DNA of 64,000 nucleotides from an uncultured Bacilli bacterium (GTDB taxonomy: Bacteria; Bacillota_I; Bacilli_A; RF39; UBA660): positions 1 through 64,000 of the forward strand of contig CAKOXO010000004.1 of NCBI GenBank assembly GCA_934130165.1, in the 5' to 3' direction. Below are positions 27,572-35,959 of this stretch, one piece after another; positions within the stretch are counted from its first letter, which is position 1; the number at the start of each line of letters is the position of its first letter. The notes under the pieces were generated by a model, which saw only the letters and a program-made list of their open reading frames with translations, was not told the DNA's origin and did not search any database. The position numbers and the translations under genes were made by a program.

Positions 27572-28123
27572 TTACTTAGTTTTTATATTTAAAGTATCAA
27601 CATCAAATATATTTAATATTACATCAAATATTTTAGAATCATTTGTCATATTTAAGTATCTCATCTTCATAATATTATCTGTTATTTCAAACTTATCATC
27701 AGTACATAATATTTCATAATTAATACCATTATCCTCATAAAATCTATTAGTATCATAAAAGCCATTTCTTAAATAAAATTTTTTACGTCTAATATTTACA
27801 CTATTAACTGGTTCATCTATTGATAAAAATAATAATTTATATCTTTCCTTTAAATCCCTTAATATTTTAGAACCGTAATTTTTATTTCGTAAACTTGACT
27901 CAACTGCTAAATACATAAGGTAATATAGGCTATCACAATTAACAATATAACACATTCCGACAAATTTATCCTCATCTATAATTGCATATAAAAAAGAATA
28001 ATTTTTCTTAGAGCATTCCTGTAATATCCAAAAAGGAAATCTTTCATTATCTGGAAAAGACTTTAAATATAATTTTTCTATTTGCTCTATATATTTTCCA
28101 CTATTTATATATTTTAACTTCAT
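27572..28123 (-). CDS. GNAT family N-acetyltransferase
   Basis: A 183-residue GNAT protein. The strand-4/motif-A region LMYLAVESSLRNKNYGSKIL has an R/N-x-x-Y-G version of the CoA-binding turn (LRNKNYGS), and FYLRNGFYDTNRFYE is motif B. SFPDNERFPF near residue 24 resembles GNATs that act on small molecules, but the substrate is open. The ribosome binding site is weak. It follows the UDG-family gene by 17 bp. Confidence 0.8.
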   Translation of the reverse strand: MKLKYINSGKYIEQIEKLYLKSFPDNERFPFWILQECSKKNYSFLYAIIDEDKFVGMCYIVNCDSLYYLMYLAVESSLRNKNYGSKILRDLKERYKLLFLSIDEPVNSVNIRRKKFYLRNGFYDTNRFYEDNGINYEILCTDDKFEITDNIMKMRYLNMTNDSKIFDVILNIFDVDTLNIKTK

Positions 28124-28140
28124 AATTTTCTATTACACTT

Positions 28141-28803
28141 TCATCCGACTGCTTTTAATTCATTTTCTATTATCCATTTTATATCTTCTATTGATTTATC
28201 AATATTAAATATCCCATTACCAACCGGATAATAGACCGGATAAACTTTATATAAATTTTTATTAATTTCTCTTTCATGGCATTTTTTTCTATTTTCAGAT
28301 ACTGCAATTTTTTTATTTAAAATAATAGAACTAACTTGATTTCCAAAAGTTATAATTACTTTAGGTTTAATTATATCTATTTCCTTAAATAACAAATCAA
28401 GATACTTTGTTAATACCTCATCTGGTAATGGTCTTGCATCAATTTGAGTACATTTTCCTAGGTTAGTAATAAATAGTTTTCTATCAGTTATTTCTTCATA
28501 CACATAATCACAAAATTCATAATCCCAGTCTTTTGGTCTTCTTTCTTTTATTTTATTAAATGTATCATCGCTTAACAAATTAACTTCATGAAATAACCTC
28601 CAAATATTTTTAGTGCCTAACCAGGGTGACTTTCTCCCGGTCCAAGCTTTATCACTTGCAATATTTCTACCAGTTGGATTCATAAAGACAAAACAGATAT
28701 CAGGATTATTTTCACATCCACCATTATAGATAGAATCTAAATCTTTAGCTCCATATTTAAGTTGTAATTTATCATAATCTTTTTTCAAGTCAGCAATCTT
28801 CAA
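28141..28803 (-). CDS. Uracil-DNA glycosylase superfamily protein
   Basis: The fold is suggested by the early motif CFVFMNPTGRNIAS (equivalent to the catalytic water loop, with Asn), the central ITFGNQVSSIIL strand and the late YYPVGNG loop near residue 200, where many family members have HPS. Members of the divergent UDG families remove damaged bases or have unknown roles, so uracil specificity is not assured. The start is placed at TTG 28803, about 6 nt from AGGTG; a GTG at 28812 overlaps that site. It leads a three-gene group with two GNAT genes. Confidence 0.75.
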   Translation of the reverse strand: MKIADLKKDYDKLQLKYGAKDLDSIYNGGCENNPDICFVFMNPTGRNIASDKAWTGRKSPWLGTKNIWRLFHEVNLLSDDTFNKIKERRPKDWDYEFCDYVYEEITDRKLFITNLGKCTQIDARPLPDEVLTKYLDLLFKEIDIIKPKVIITFGNQVSSIILNKKIAVSENRKKCHEREINKNLYKVYPVYYPVGNGIFNIDKSIEDIKWIIENELKAVG

Positions 28804-28868
28804 AATATTCACCTACTTATATTAATATATTTTTATTACATTGTAACATATATTTCTAGCTTTTTAAC

Positions 28869-28899
28869 AAAAAAACGGGGATCATTTTAGAACCTCGTT
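28869..28899 (-). terminator. Terminator of the 28925 lipoprotein gene
   Basis: Imperfect arms AACGGGGATC / GAACCTCGTT (28874-28883 and 28890-28899), eight of ten pairs, with a T run on the minus strand. Confidence 0.75.
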
Positions 28900-28924
28900 A
28901 TGCTTTTTTTTGCTTATACAAACT

Positions 28925-29518
28925 TTATTTAACTGCTTTTACCTTTTTAGATGTAAAGTCATTCCAATCGTACATAGCTATTGGTAAACCATATTCCTTA
29001 ACACAGTTTAATACCTCGTTACCATATTTATCTTTTATTTTTTTCTGAGCAGTATCGGTATATGCAACAGCTATTGGAAATGTATATGCCCTAATATTTA
29101 TATTGTTTTTATTAATACATTCACCAACGTTAATAGAATTTTCAGGAATTTCAGAAGACACATTACCATCAGGATATAATACTAGCTCACTACCATTATC
29201 AACTACGGAATATTCATCATCCATTTGATATAATTCTCCATCAGTATACTTTATTGAAAACATTCCATTATTAAATGTTGATAAATATTTAATATCATTT
29301 ATATCTAATTTCGTTTCTGTTAGTGTTTGATTATACTTTTCTAAAATCTCTAATGTTTCTTTTGTTGTTGCAACTGCTAAATCGTTATCATTTTCTTTTT
29401 GTTCATTAATAATACTAACATCTTCTGTTTTTTTAGCACAACCACTAATTGATATACCAGTTAAAGATAGACCTGCTAAAAATAGTCCTTTTTTTACTGC
29501 ATTAATATTTAATTTCAT
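28925..29518 (-). CDS. Predicted lipoprotein, 197 aa
   Basis: The N-terminus has a basic start, the hydrophobic LFLAGLSLTGISISGC and a lipobox ISGC with Cys27, so the protein should be lipidated and held outside the membrane. The mature part (about 170 residues) has no recognised domain. It is acidic and includes TKETLEILEKYNQTLTETK and a C-terminal CVKEYGLPIAMYDWNDFTS. GGAGGGG precedes ATG. It lies downstream of the ABC exporter pair, 100 bp away on the same strand. A functional link is possible but not shown. It has its own terminator. Confidence 0.8.
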   Translation of the reverse strand: MKLNINAVKKGLFLAGLSLTGISISGCAKKTEDVSIINEQKENDNDLAVATTKETLEILEKYNQTLTETKLDINDIKYLSTFNNGMFSIKYTDGELYQMDDEYSVVDNGSELVLYPDGNVSSEIPENSINVGECINKNNINIRAYTFPIAVAYTDTAQKKIKDKYGNEVLNCVKEYGLPIAMYDWNDFTSKKVKAVK

Positions 29519-29620
29519 AACAAATCCCCTCCAAAATTTAAAGTACGGGTATTATACCATAAAATCTTAAATAAATCAATCGTTTCAAAATGTAGAATAG
29601 CACTATTTAAAATTATATAT

Positions 29621-31327
29621 CTATTTTTGTAATAATTGATAATACTTATTGTTTTTCGACAATTCTTTATGATTTCCTCTTCCAACCAATTTTCCATTAG
29701 ATATAACTATTACTTCATCAGCCAATTTCATTAAAGTTGGTTTATGAGTAATCATTAAAATTGTATGATCTTGTTTTAAATCTTTCAAAATATTCATAAC
29801 ATGTTTTGATGTATTTATATCGAGTGAAGATGTAACTTCATCAAAAAGTAAGACCTCTGATTTAGAAAGTAAGGTTCTAGCAAGAGCAATCAATTGTTTC
29901 TGACCATTTGAAATATTTTCTGCATCAGCTATAAGTTTTGTATTATACCCATCTTTCAAACTCATAATAAATTCATGAATTCCAACCCTCTTACAGGCTT
30001 CTATTTGATGATTATGGTTTGAGTCAACCAAATTAAAGTTTTCTCTAATACTCATATCAAATATAAATGGCTTTTGAGTTACTATTGAAACGTTGCTAGA
30101 ATATATTTCTTTAGTATAATTATAAATATTTTCATCATCTAAGAGTATTACTCCTTTATCAGGTTTATATAATCTTAATAGTAATCTAAAAATTGTTGAC
30201 TTTCCACTACCACTTTTTCCAACTATCGCAGTAAATGATTTTGGTTTTATTTCAAAGCTAACATTTTTTAATATTTCTTGCTTTTCGTATGTGAAAGATA
30301 TATTCTTAAACTCTATCTTTCCTTTTATAAAATCATTATTATTATCTCCAAAATCAAGCATGTTTTTTGTTTTATAGTTTAATATCTTATATATTCTTTC
30401 CAATCTAGTTGAATTAAAGGAAACATTATCCAATTTAATGTATAATTTTTCAAATTCAGTCTCAATATTTTCATAATACCCAATTACTAATACTAATATT
30501 GCAACATTATATTTATTATTTAAAATTAGAAAAATTAAGATTAAGTAAACAATTATTTTCCCAAATCCTAAAATAGTCGGAACAAAAACATAAACATTAT
30601 CATTATACTTTCTCTCTTTAAAATAATCTTTTCTCCATAACTTCTTATAATTATCTAAATAAGTATTTAAGTTTTCGCTCATATTAAATGCCTTTATTTC
30701 TTTTTTACCATCTAGCACTTGTTCCATTAAAGATGCAATACTATCCTGATGTTTTCTTTGCCTAAATAAATAATAATCCCTTTTCTTCATATTTTTTCCA
30801 AGAGCAAACATAGAAACAAAATTTAAAATTATAGCTACTATTCCTATATAGACATTAACACTAAATAATATTATTAAGGCAATAATTATATTTAGTGACC
30901 CTCCTATTGAATCAAATATTTGATCTGGAATTTGCATTACATTTCCAACATCATTAAATGAGGTATTTAATATATAAGAAGTAGAAAGAGATTTTGTAAA
31001 GTTTTCATCATAAGATGTAACCTTATTAAGAATTAGCTTTTGTAATTTATTATGAGTAAATATAGAGTTATTTTTATATGCAACATAATTATAATGATGA
31101 CATAAAACGTATATAAGACTAACTACTAAAAATATAACCACACATATAAGAGTTGATTTATAGTCTTTAATTGTTGCAAATTCTACTACTTTAGATGAAG
31201 CAAAAGGAATTAATAGTAAAGAACAACTTCTGAGTAAATTTGAAAAGAATAAATGAAATAATAATTTTTTATCACTGGCTTTTAGGCTGAAATATTTTTT
31301 TCCAATTAACCAACATCTCTTAATCAT
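29621..31327 (-). CDS. ABC exporter half-transporter, catalytic-site subunit
   Basis: A six-helix exporter membrane domain (about residues 1-310) joined to an ATPase. Walker A GKSGSGKST is near 370, the signature is degenerate ISNGQ near 472-476, Walker B LLFDEV retains Glu497 and the H-loop His528 is present. The signature deviates (canonical LSGGQ), matching the role of the partner that supplies one poor ATP site. ATG 31327 has AGGGGTG upstream and overlaps the partner's stop by 8 bp, so they are co-translated. Cargo is unknown; drugs, lipids or peptides are the usual range for this class. Confidence 0.92.
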   Translation of the reverse strand: MIKRCWLIGKKYFSLKASDKKLLFHLFFSNLLRSCSLLLIPFASSKVVEFATIKDYKSTLICVVIFLVVSLIYVLCHHYNYVAYKNNSIFTHNKLQKLILNKVTSYDENFTKSLSTSYILNTSFNDVGNVMQIPDQIFDSIGGSLNIIIALIILFSVNVYIGIVAIILNFVSMFALGKNMKKRDYYLFRQRKHQDSIASLMEQVLDGKKEIKAFNMSENLNTYLDNYKKLWRKDYFKERKYNDNVYVFVPTILGFGKIIVYLILIFLILNNKYNVAILVLVIGYYENIETEFEKLYIKLDNVSFNSTRLERIYKILNYKTKNMLDFGDNNNDFIKGKIEFKNISFTYEKQEILKNVSFEIKPKSFTAIVGKSGSGKSTIFRLLLRLYKPDKGVILLDDENIYNYTKEIYSSNVSIVTQKPFIFDMSIRENFNLVDSNHNHQIEACKRVGIHEFIMSLKDGYNTKLIADAENISNGQKQLIALARTLLSKSEVLLFDEVTSSLDINTSKHVMNILKDLKQDHTILMITHKPTLMKLADEVIVISNGKLVGRGNHKELSKNNKYYQLLQK

Positions 31328-33068
31328 TATCAAACACCCCTATTCTACTTGGTGATTTTCTTGATTGTAACATTCTATAAATTTCACTTTTTTCCATTAG
31401 ACTTTTATGGGTACCAACAGCGGATATACTACCATTATTAAGAACTACAATTCTATCTGCCTTCTTCATCAAATCGGGCTTTTTAGTAACCATTATAATT
31501 GTATGATCCTTTTTTAATTCTTTAATTAGCCTAGGTACTAATTTTGCAGTATCAGGGTCAAGAGATGTTGTTATATCATCTAATAAAATCACTTCTGATT
31601 TTGATAAAATAGTTCTAGCAATTGAAATCATCTGCTTTTGTCCACCGGAAATATTACTGCCATTTTCTCTTAGAATAGTATTATAACCATCCGGTAATGT
31701 TTCTATAAAATCATGAATTCCAGCTTTTTTACAAGCTTCTATTTGATTTTTAATGTTCTTATCAACAAAATCTAAATTTTTTCTAATACTCATATTAAAT
31801 ATAAATGGTTTTTGATTTACAATAGAAACAATATTTTGGTAAGCATCATTTGAAAATTCTAGGATATTTGTATTGTCTAAAAGAATTTTACCATTAGTTG
31901 TAGTTGGTTCAAAAAGTCTTAAAAGCAAATTTAAAATCATAGTCTTTCCACTTCCGGCTTCTCCAACTATTGCTAAAATCTCATTGTGATCAATTTTTAA
32001 ATTAATATTATGTAGAATTTCTTTATTTTTTATTTTCAAAGATACATTTTTAAATTCAATCATTCCATATATATCATTAGTATCTAAATTACCTATTTTA
32101 ACATCACAAGAGTTGTAATTAAGTATGTCATTAACTCTGTTAACAGCAGTATTTACTTCTCTTATTGTTGAAGTAGAATCAATAAAATCATTAATATAAG
32201 TAATTAAGTATTCATGATATGAAACCATTAGGACTAAAATACTTACATCTGCTTTTTTATTCATCATTAAATATATAAGTAAAATATAAAGTAAGTATCT
32301 AAATAAGTACGTAATTACTTTCACATCATTATCTCTAGCTGTAATATAATCTCTTTTTGTAGCATAATACTTGGTAAATCTATTTTGAATAACATTTAAT
32401 TTAGATAATAATTTTGGTAACATATTAAATGTCTTTATCTCTTGAAGTCCAGACATGATTTGAGCTAATAAACCACTATACTTGTCATCTTCAATTTGAA
32501 CTTTATTATGATAATAATTAATTTTTCTATCTATTTTATTTCTAATTATAATATAAGTAGCAGAAAACAAAACTAGTATCAAAGACAAATATATGTTATA
32601 AAATGCAACTATAATCAAGACTGCTATTACCTGAACAATTCCAGTTAACAATTCTGAAATTTCATCATTCATATCACCAATATTAACTATGTCTGAATTA
32701 ATAGAATTAATAATTCTTCCCTTACTAAAATATCTAGTGAAATTATTATCTACACTGATTAATTTATTTAAAACTTTTTTTGTCATTTTATCATAGCAAT
32801 AGTTCATATTGAATCCATATATTTTATAATTTATATATAATGACAAGTTATATAATATATACACAATAAGGAATATTCCTAAATAACGATAAGTCATTCC
32901 TGAATCATTCAATGTTAAATATTTTATAATTAATGAAGCAACTAACGGTAACAAAATTGAAAATCCCTTATAAAAAAAGGCCGATGTTATATTAATTAAT
33001 ATATACTTAGTTTTTAATTCTGCCAATCTAAGATAATCCTTAATAAAATTATAATATTCTTTTAACAT
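31320..33068 (-). CDS. ABC exporter half-transporter, degenerate-site subunit
   Basis: A six-helix membrane domain plus ATPase of 582 residues. Walker A is GEAGSGKT (369-376) and the signature ISGGQ (473-477) is canonical. Walker B reads LLDDIT, with Asp498 in place of the catalytic Glu, and the H-loop position is Lys529 (MVTKKPD). Both changes are known hallmarks of the degenerate site in heterodimeric exporters (TM287/288- and LmrCD-type). The partner's ISNGQ completes the same poor site. GGTGGTACT precedes ATG. A good promoter lies just upstream, and an XRE regulator gene is adjacent. Confidence 0.92.
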   Translation of the reverse strand: MLKEYYNFIKDYLRLAELKTKYILINITSAFFYKGFSILLPLVASLIIKYLTLNDSGMTYRYLGIFLIVYILYNLSLYINYKIYGFNMNYCYDKMTKKVLNKLISVDNNFTRYFSKGRIINSINSDIVNIGDMNDEISELLTGIVQVIAVLIIVAFYNIYLSLILVLFSATYIIIRNKIDRKINYYHNKVQIEDDKYSGLLAQIMSGLQEIKTFNMLPKLLSKLNVIQNRFTKYYATKRDYITARDNDVKVITYLFRYLLYILLIYLMMNKKADVSILVLMVSYHEYLITYINDFIDSTSTIREVNTAVNRVNDILNYNSCDVKIGNLDTNDIYGMIEFKNVSLKIKNKEILHNINLKIDHNEILAIVGEAGSGKTMILNLLLRLFEPTTTNGKILLDNTNILEFSNDAYQNIVSIVNQKPFIFNMSIRKNLDFVDKNIKNQIEACKKAGIHDFIETLPDGYNTILRENGSNISGGQKQMISIARTILSKSEVILLDDITTSLDPDTAKLVPRLIKELKKDHTIIMVTKKPDLMKKADRIVVLNNGSISAVGTHKSLMEKSEIYRMLQSRKSPSRIGVFDND

Positions 33069-33079
33069 AGTACCACCAT

Positions 33080-33109
33080 ACTATATATTCTAACAAAAGA
33101 TAATTTCAA
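33080..33109 (-). promoter_or_regulatory. Promoter of the ABC exporter operon
   Basis: TTGAAA (33104-33109) and TATAGT (33080-33085) with an 18-bp spacer. Alternatively TATATA at 16 bp. Confidence 0.55.
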
Positions 33110-33188
33110 AGTCTAGTTTAAACTATTCTAAGTAAAAAGAAGACCATTATTGTTACTATCTATATTTTTAGTACTTAGAATATAGTAC

Positions 33189-33220
33189 AAAAAAAGATGG
33201 ACTTTATAAAAATCCATCTT
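33189..33220 (-). terminator. Terminator of the 33236 regulator gene
   Basis: Perfect eight-bp arms AAGATGGA / TCCATCTT (33194-33201 and 33213-33220), then seven T on the minus strand. Confidence 0.9.
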
Positions 33221-33235
33221 GATACTTAAACTATT

Positions 33236-33841
33236 TTACTTAACTATCTTTTTATTCCAACTTTTACTTTGACATTTTGGACATTTTAGATATCTACCTC
33301 TACCAAAGTGCATAGCCCAAAATACATCATTATACTTTGGAATATATTTATAGTGGCATTTCATACATTCATAATATCCTGCTACCGTCTCAATCCTTAA
33401 CAAAAATGAAACTGTCAATATAAAAATTATAAAGGATACTATGCATATCACTGTTACATATACTTCGTTTTTTATAAAAAGATCTGCTAATATTACTACT
33501 CCTATAAATATAATTGAACTTAATATACCTATTATTATTTCTGATTGTAATAATATTTTATTTTTTGTATCATCTAATTTTTTAAATTCTAACAAATTAT
33601 TTTCTGCTTTTTTATTATAATCATCTGTATTTATTGTTTCACCACTCAATAGTTCATTTACACTAATATCGAGTCTTTTGCATAGTTCAAGTACTATAGA
33701 ATAGTCAGGCATACCTTTTCCTGTTTCCCACTTAGATACTGCTCTATCTGTTATGTTTAATTTCTCTGCAAGATCAGCCTGCGTCATATTTTTATTTTTT
33801 CTACATTCAGCGATAAATTTACCAATCTTTCCCTGATCCAT
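33236..33841 (-). CDS. XRE-type regulator with two membrane helices and a zinc ribbon
   Basis: N-terminal helix-turn-helix of the Cro/CI class (about residues 8-62: MTQADLAEKLNITDRAVSKW, then MPDYSIVLELCKRLDI). Two predicted membrane helices follow (about 100-120 and 125-147). The C-terminal tail has paired cysteines, ECMKCHYKY and LKCPKCQSK, a zinc-ribbon-like pattern. The architecture is common in Firmicutes as a membrane-held one-component regulator; the signal is unknown. AGGAGG precedes ATG. It sits immediately upstream of the ABC exporter operon but has its own terminator, so it may regulate the exporter. Confidence 0.88.
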   Translation of the reverse strand: MDQGKIGKFIAECRKNKNMTQADLAEKLNITDRAVSKWETGKGMPDYSIVLELCKRLDISVNELLSGETINTDDYNKKAENNLLEFKKLDDTKNKILLQSEIIIGILSSIIFIGVVILADLFIKNEVYVTVICIVSFIIFILTVSFLLRIETVAGYYECMKCHYKYIPKYNDVFWAMHFGRGRYLKCPKCQSKSWNKKIVK

Positions 33842-33963
33842 AATTTTTCCTCCTTTAACTAAATTGTAAGGTTATTATATGAAAAATTAAACATACTAAT
33901 AGTTGAGTTGAAAATAATCTATTTCATTCTATATTTTTTTTACTTATTATTTCAATTATTACT

Positions 33964-34455
33964 CTATTTATCTATTTTATATTCCCATGATACATAATCA
34001 TATTCATATTGTTCGTTACGACCATATCCCATAAATTTAAAGCCATGACTTTTATATATATCATTTAATTTTTTATTTTTCTTAATACAATCTAATCTCA
34101 AATATTCTTTGCCATTTTTTATAGCCATCTTTTCGCATTCTTTAAAAATAAAACCTCCTATATTTTTATAACCTACTTTCGTAACCAGTTTACAAATATA
34201 ATAAGCAGGTGTAGTATCAGTCCATCCTTTTCTATTAGTAGATAACTCAAATCCTGCAATTATTTTATTATTATTTTTTACAACATAATACTCTTTATTA
34301 GTTATTTTCTCTATAAACACAGACTTTGGATTATTATCAAGATAATTTGTCCATTGCTTTATACTATTATCCTTAAACCATTTTATTCTTTCTGAATATA
34401 GTTCTAAAACAGAATCTATATCACCTATACTTGCTAATTCTAATTTGTACTCCAT
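33964..34455 (-). CDS. GNAT family N-acetyltransferase
   Basis: A 163-residue GNAT-fold protein. Strand 4/motif A is ICKLVTKVGYKNIGGFIFKE, where the usual RGxGxG turn is altered to YKNIGG. Motif B is NDIYKSHGFKFMGYG. Substrate is unknown. It is preceded by the degenerate WFKDNSIKQWTNYL segment of toxin- or amine-directed GNATs, but this is weak. It is monocistronic between the XRE gene and the Ham1-like gene. Confidence 0.75.
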   Translation of the reverse strand: MEYKLELASIGDIDSVLELYSERIKWFKDNSIKQWTNYLDNNPKSVFIEKITNKEYYVVKNNNKIIAGFELSTNRKGWTDTTPAYYICKLVTKVGYKNIGGFIFKECEKMAIKNGKEYLRLDCIKKNKKLNDIYKSHGFKFMGYGRNEQYEYDYVSWEYKIDK

Positions 34456-34531
34456 ACTTTCTCCTTACTAGTTTCAAATACTTTATCTATTAAATTATAC
34501 CAAATATTTAATCTTGTAACTATATTTTTTA

Positions 34532-34560
34532 AATAAAAACGAGCACTTAATATACTCGTT
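34532..34560 (-). terminator. Terminator of the Ham1-like gene
   Basis: AACGAG / CTCGTT arms (34538-34543 and 34555-34560), then TTTTTATTT on the minus strand. Confidence 0.8.
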
Positions 34561-34567
34561 AAAAATT

Positions 34568-35167
34568 TTATAAATTTTTGCAAAGAAATTCTACAACATC
34601 ACTTTCATCTTCTTTTAATTCTAATTTATCTTCACTTGTTAAGTCAGTGAAGTATTTATTTAATTTTTTATTTACCGATATGGTATTTAATGGATATCCT
34701 GGATTAATCTTATTAGATGGGCGATCAACTATATAAAAATCTTCTTTGTTCCACGTATATGTAGATTCAATACCATTATTTATTACTGCAATGCCATAAA
34801 CCCATCTGCAGGTTAATTTTCCCTCTTTTCCGTATTCATGGGCCAAATTTGAATAATACTCAATCATTTCATCATCACTTAATCTTTTTCCATTTACTCT
34901 TCTTACATAGATACCTGGTTGTTTTTCTTCTGGTACCTCATCAATATATAAATTATCATCCATTGCAAATACTGGAATATTTTCTATTTTTGAATATGCC
35001 CTTGCTTTTATTAGAGCATTTTCTATTGCATCTTTTCCATTTTCTTCTACTGAAATTTTTTCTGCTAAATCGTTAATAGTAATTATTTCTATGTTATTTT
35101 TTAAAAGTTTATCCTTAAATCTCTTTGCTTTACTTGCGTTTTCAGTAGCAAACAATACTTTTTTCAT
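34568..35167 (-). CDS. Ham1/RdgB-like nucleoside-triphosphate pyrophosphatase
   Basis: A 199-residue protein of the ITPase fold, which hydrolyses non-canonical purine triphosphates (dITP, XTP). It shows LFATENASKAKRF at the start, EENGKDAIENALIKARAYSK, FAMDDNLYID and QPGIYVRRVNG, all aligned with RdgB landmarks. It is divergent: the C-terminal substrate loop is shortened and altered (VDRPSNKINPGYPLN), so activity is likely but not certain. GGAGGTAG precedes ATG. It lies on its own between the copper operon and the GNAT gene. Confidence 0.8.
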   Translation of the reverse strand: MKKVLFATENASKAKRFKDKLLKNNIEIITINDLAEKISVEENGKDAIENALIKARAYSKIENIPVFAMDDNLYIDEVPEEKQPGIYVRRVNGKRLSDDEMIEYYSNLAHEYGKEGKLTCRWVYGIAVINNGIESTYTWNKEDFYIVDRPSNKINPGYPLNTISVNKKLNKYFTDLTSEDKLELKEDESDVVEFLCKNL

Positions 35168-35217
35168 AATCTACCTCCTTACCAAACATCAATATCATTA
35201 TAGCATATTTTATATAA

Positions 35218-35733
35218 TTAGGCTTTAGGTCCCTTCCAATTTTTAAAATCGTCTTTTATTTTTTCTAACTGTTCCTTTTTTATTATTATTTTATCATCAA
35301 GTTCTTCTTTTTCTTCTAATGATATTGGATTACAACCATCCTCTACTAAACTATCAAGATCATCAATTGAAAACATACTGCCACAGTTTTGACATTGAAT
35401 CTTATTACCTACTTGAACAAAATAAGCATAAGGAGCGCCTTTACAACTTTGGCAAGTATTAACTACTACTTTCACCTCGTTTTTACTATTTCTAACTGCT
35501 AATAGCCCTACTGTAGTTTTTGAGGCTTTATAATCAATGTACATAACTTTATTTGTTATATCATTTTTATTAATTTCAATATCACCATTTTTATCTAGGT
35601 TTGCCTCTACTACTTTACCTGTTATCTTCTTTAAATTAGCTGGGCGTTTTTCTTCACTTTTGTTATTTGTACAACCAGTTAGAAAAAGAGATGATATAAA
35701 TATAATAAATATTACTATACTAAATTTTTTCAT
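35218..35733 (-). CDS. DUF2318-type lipoprotein, metal-handling, copper operon
   Basis: The N-terminus (residues 4-21) is hydrophobic and ends in the lipobox LTGC (Cys21), so the protein is an extracytoplasmic lipoprotein. The 171-residue chain carries a CQSCKGAPYAYF...CQNCGSMF...GCNPI block that matches the DUF2318/FtrD-like family, in which two CxxC pairs and a later Cys likely hold metal or Fe-S. It is the last gene of the csoR-copA-copZ operon (2 bp after copZ), which suggests it handles copper (or iron) outside the membrane. Exact function unknown. Confidence 0.8.
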   Translation of the reverse strand: MKKFSIVIFIIFISSLFLTGCTNNKSEEKRPANLKKITGKVVEANLDKNGDIEINKNDITNKVMYIDYKASKTTVGLLAVRNSKNEVKVVVNTCQSCKGAPYAYFVQVGNKIQCQNCGSMFSIDDLDSLVEDGCNPISLEEKEELDDKIIIKKEQLEKIKDDFKNWKGPKA

Positions 35734-35734
35734 A

Positions 35735-35959
35735 TTATAAATCCTCTACTTTTAATACTTTATAGTCTAGTTCTTGAATTTTATCTATTATAACTTTTTC
35801 TGATATTTCTTTAGTAGAATATAATATAGCACATTTCTTTTTTAAATCTACTTTTACTTTTAAAATATCACTATTTTCTAATAATTTTTCTTTTACTTTA
35901 GAAGCACAATGATTACACATCATTCCATCTATAAGTACTTGTTTTTTATATTTTTTCAT
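35735..35959 (-). CDS. copZ: Copper chaperone-type HMA protein
   Basis: A 74-residue heavy-metal-associated domain with GMMCNHCASKVK (CxxC at the metal loop) and the usual beta-alpha-beta-beta-alpha-beta pattern. It carries copper from cytosol to CopA. ATG 35959 has GGAGTGAT upstream and overlaps the last 14 bp of copA. An in-frame GTG at 35971 is rejected because it lies in the ribosome binding site. Its place between copA and the DUF2318 lipoprotein supports the symbol. Confidence 0.88.
   Translation of the reverse strand: MKKYKKQVLIDGMMCNHCASKVKEKLLENSDILKVKVDLKKKCAILYSTKEISEKVIIDKIQELDYKVLKVEDL

Noticed and set aside
29515..29697. 60-residue frame between the lipoprotein and ABC exporter genes
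   Set aside because: It overlaps the 3' end of the exporter gene and has no ribosome binding site or recognisable protein.
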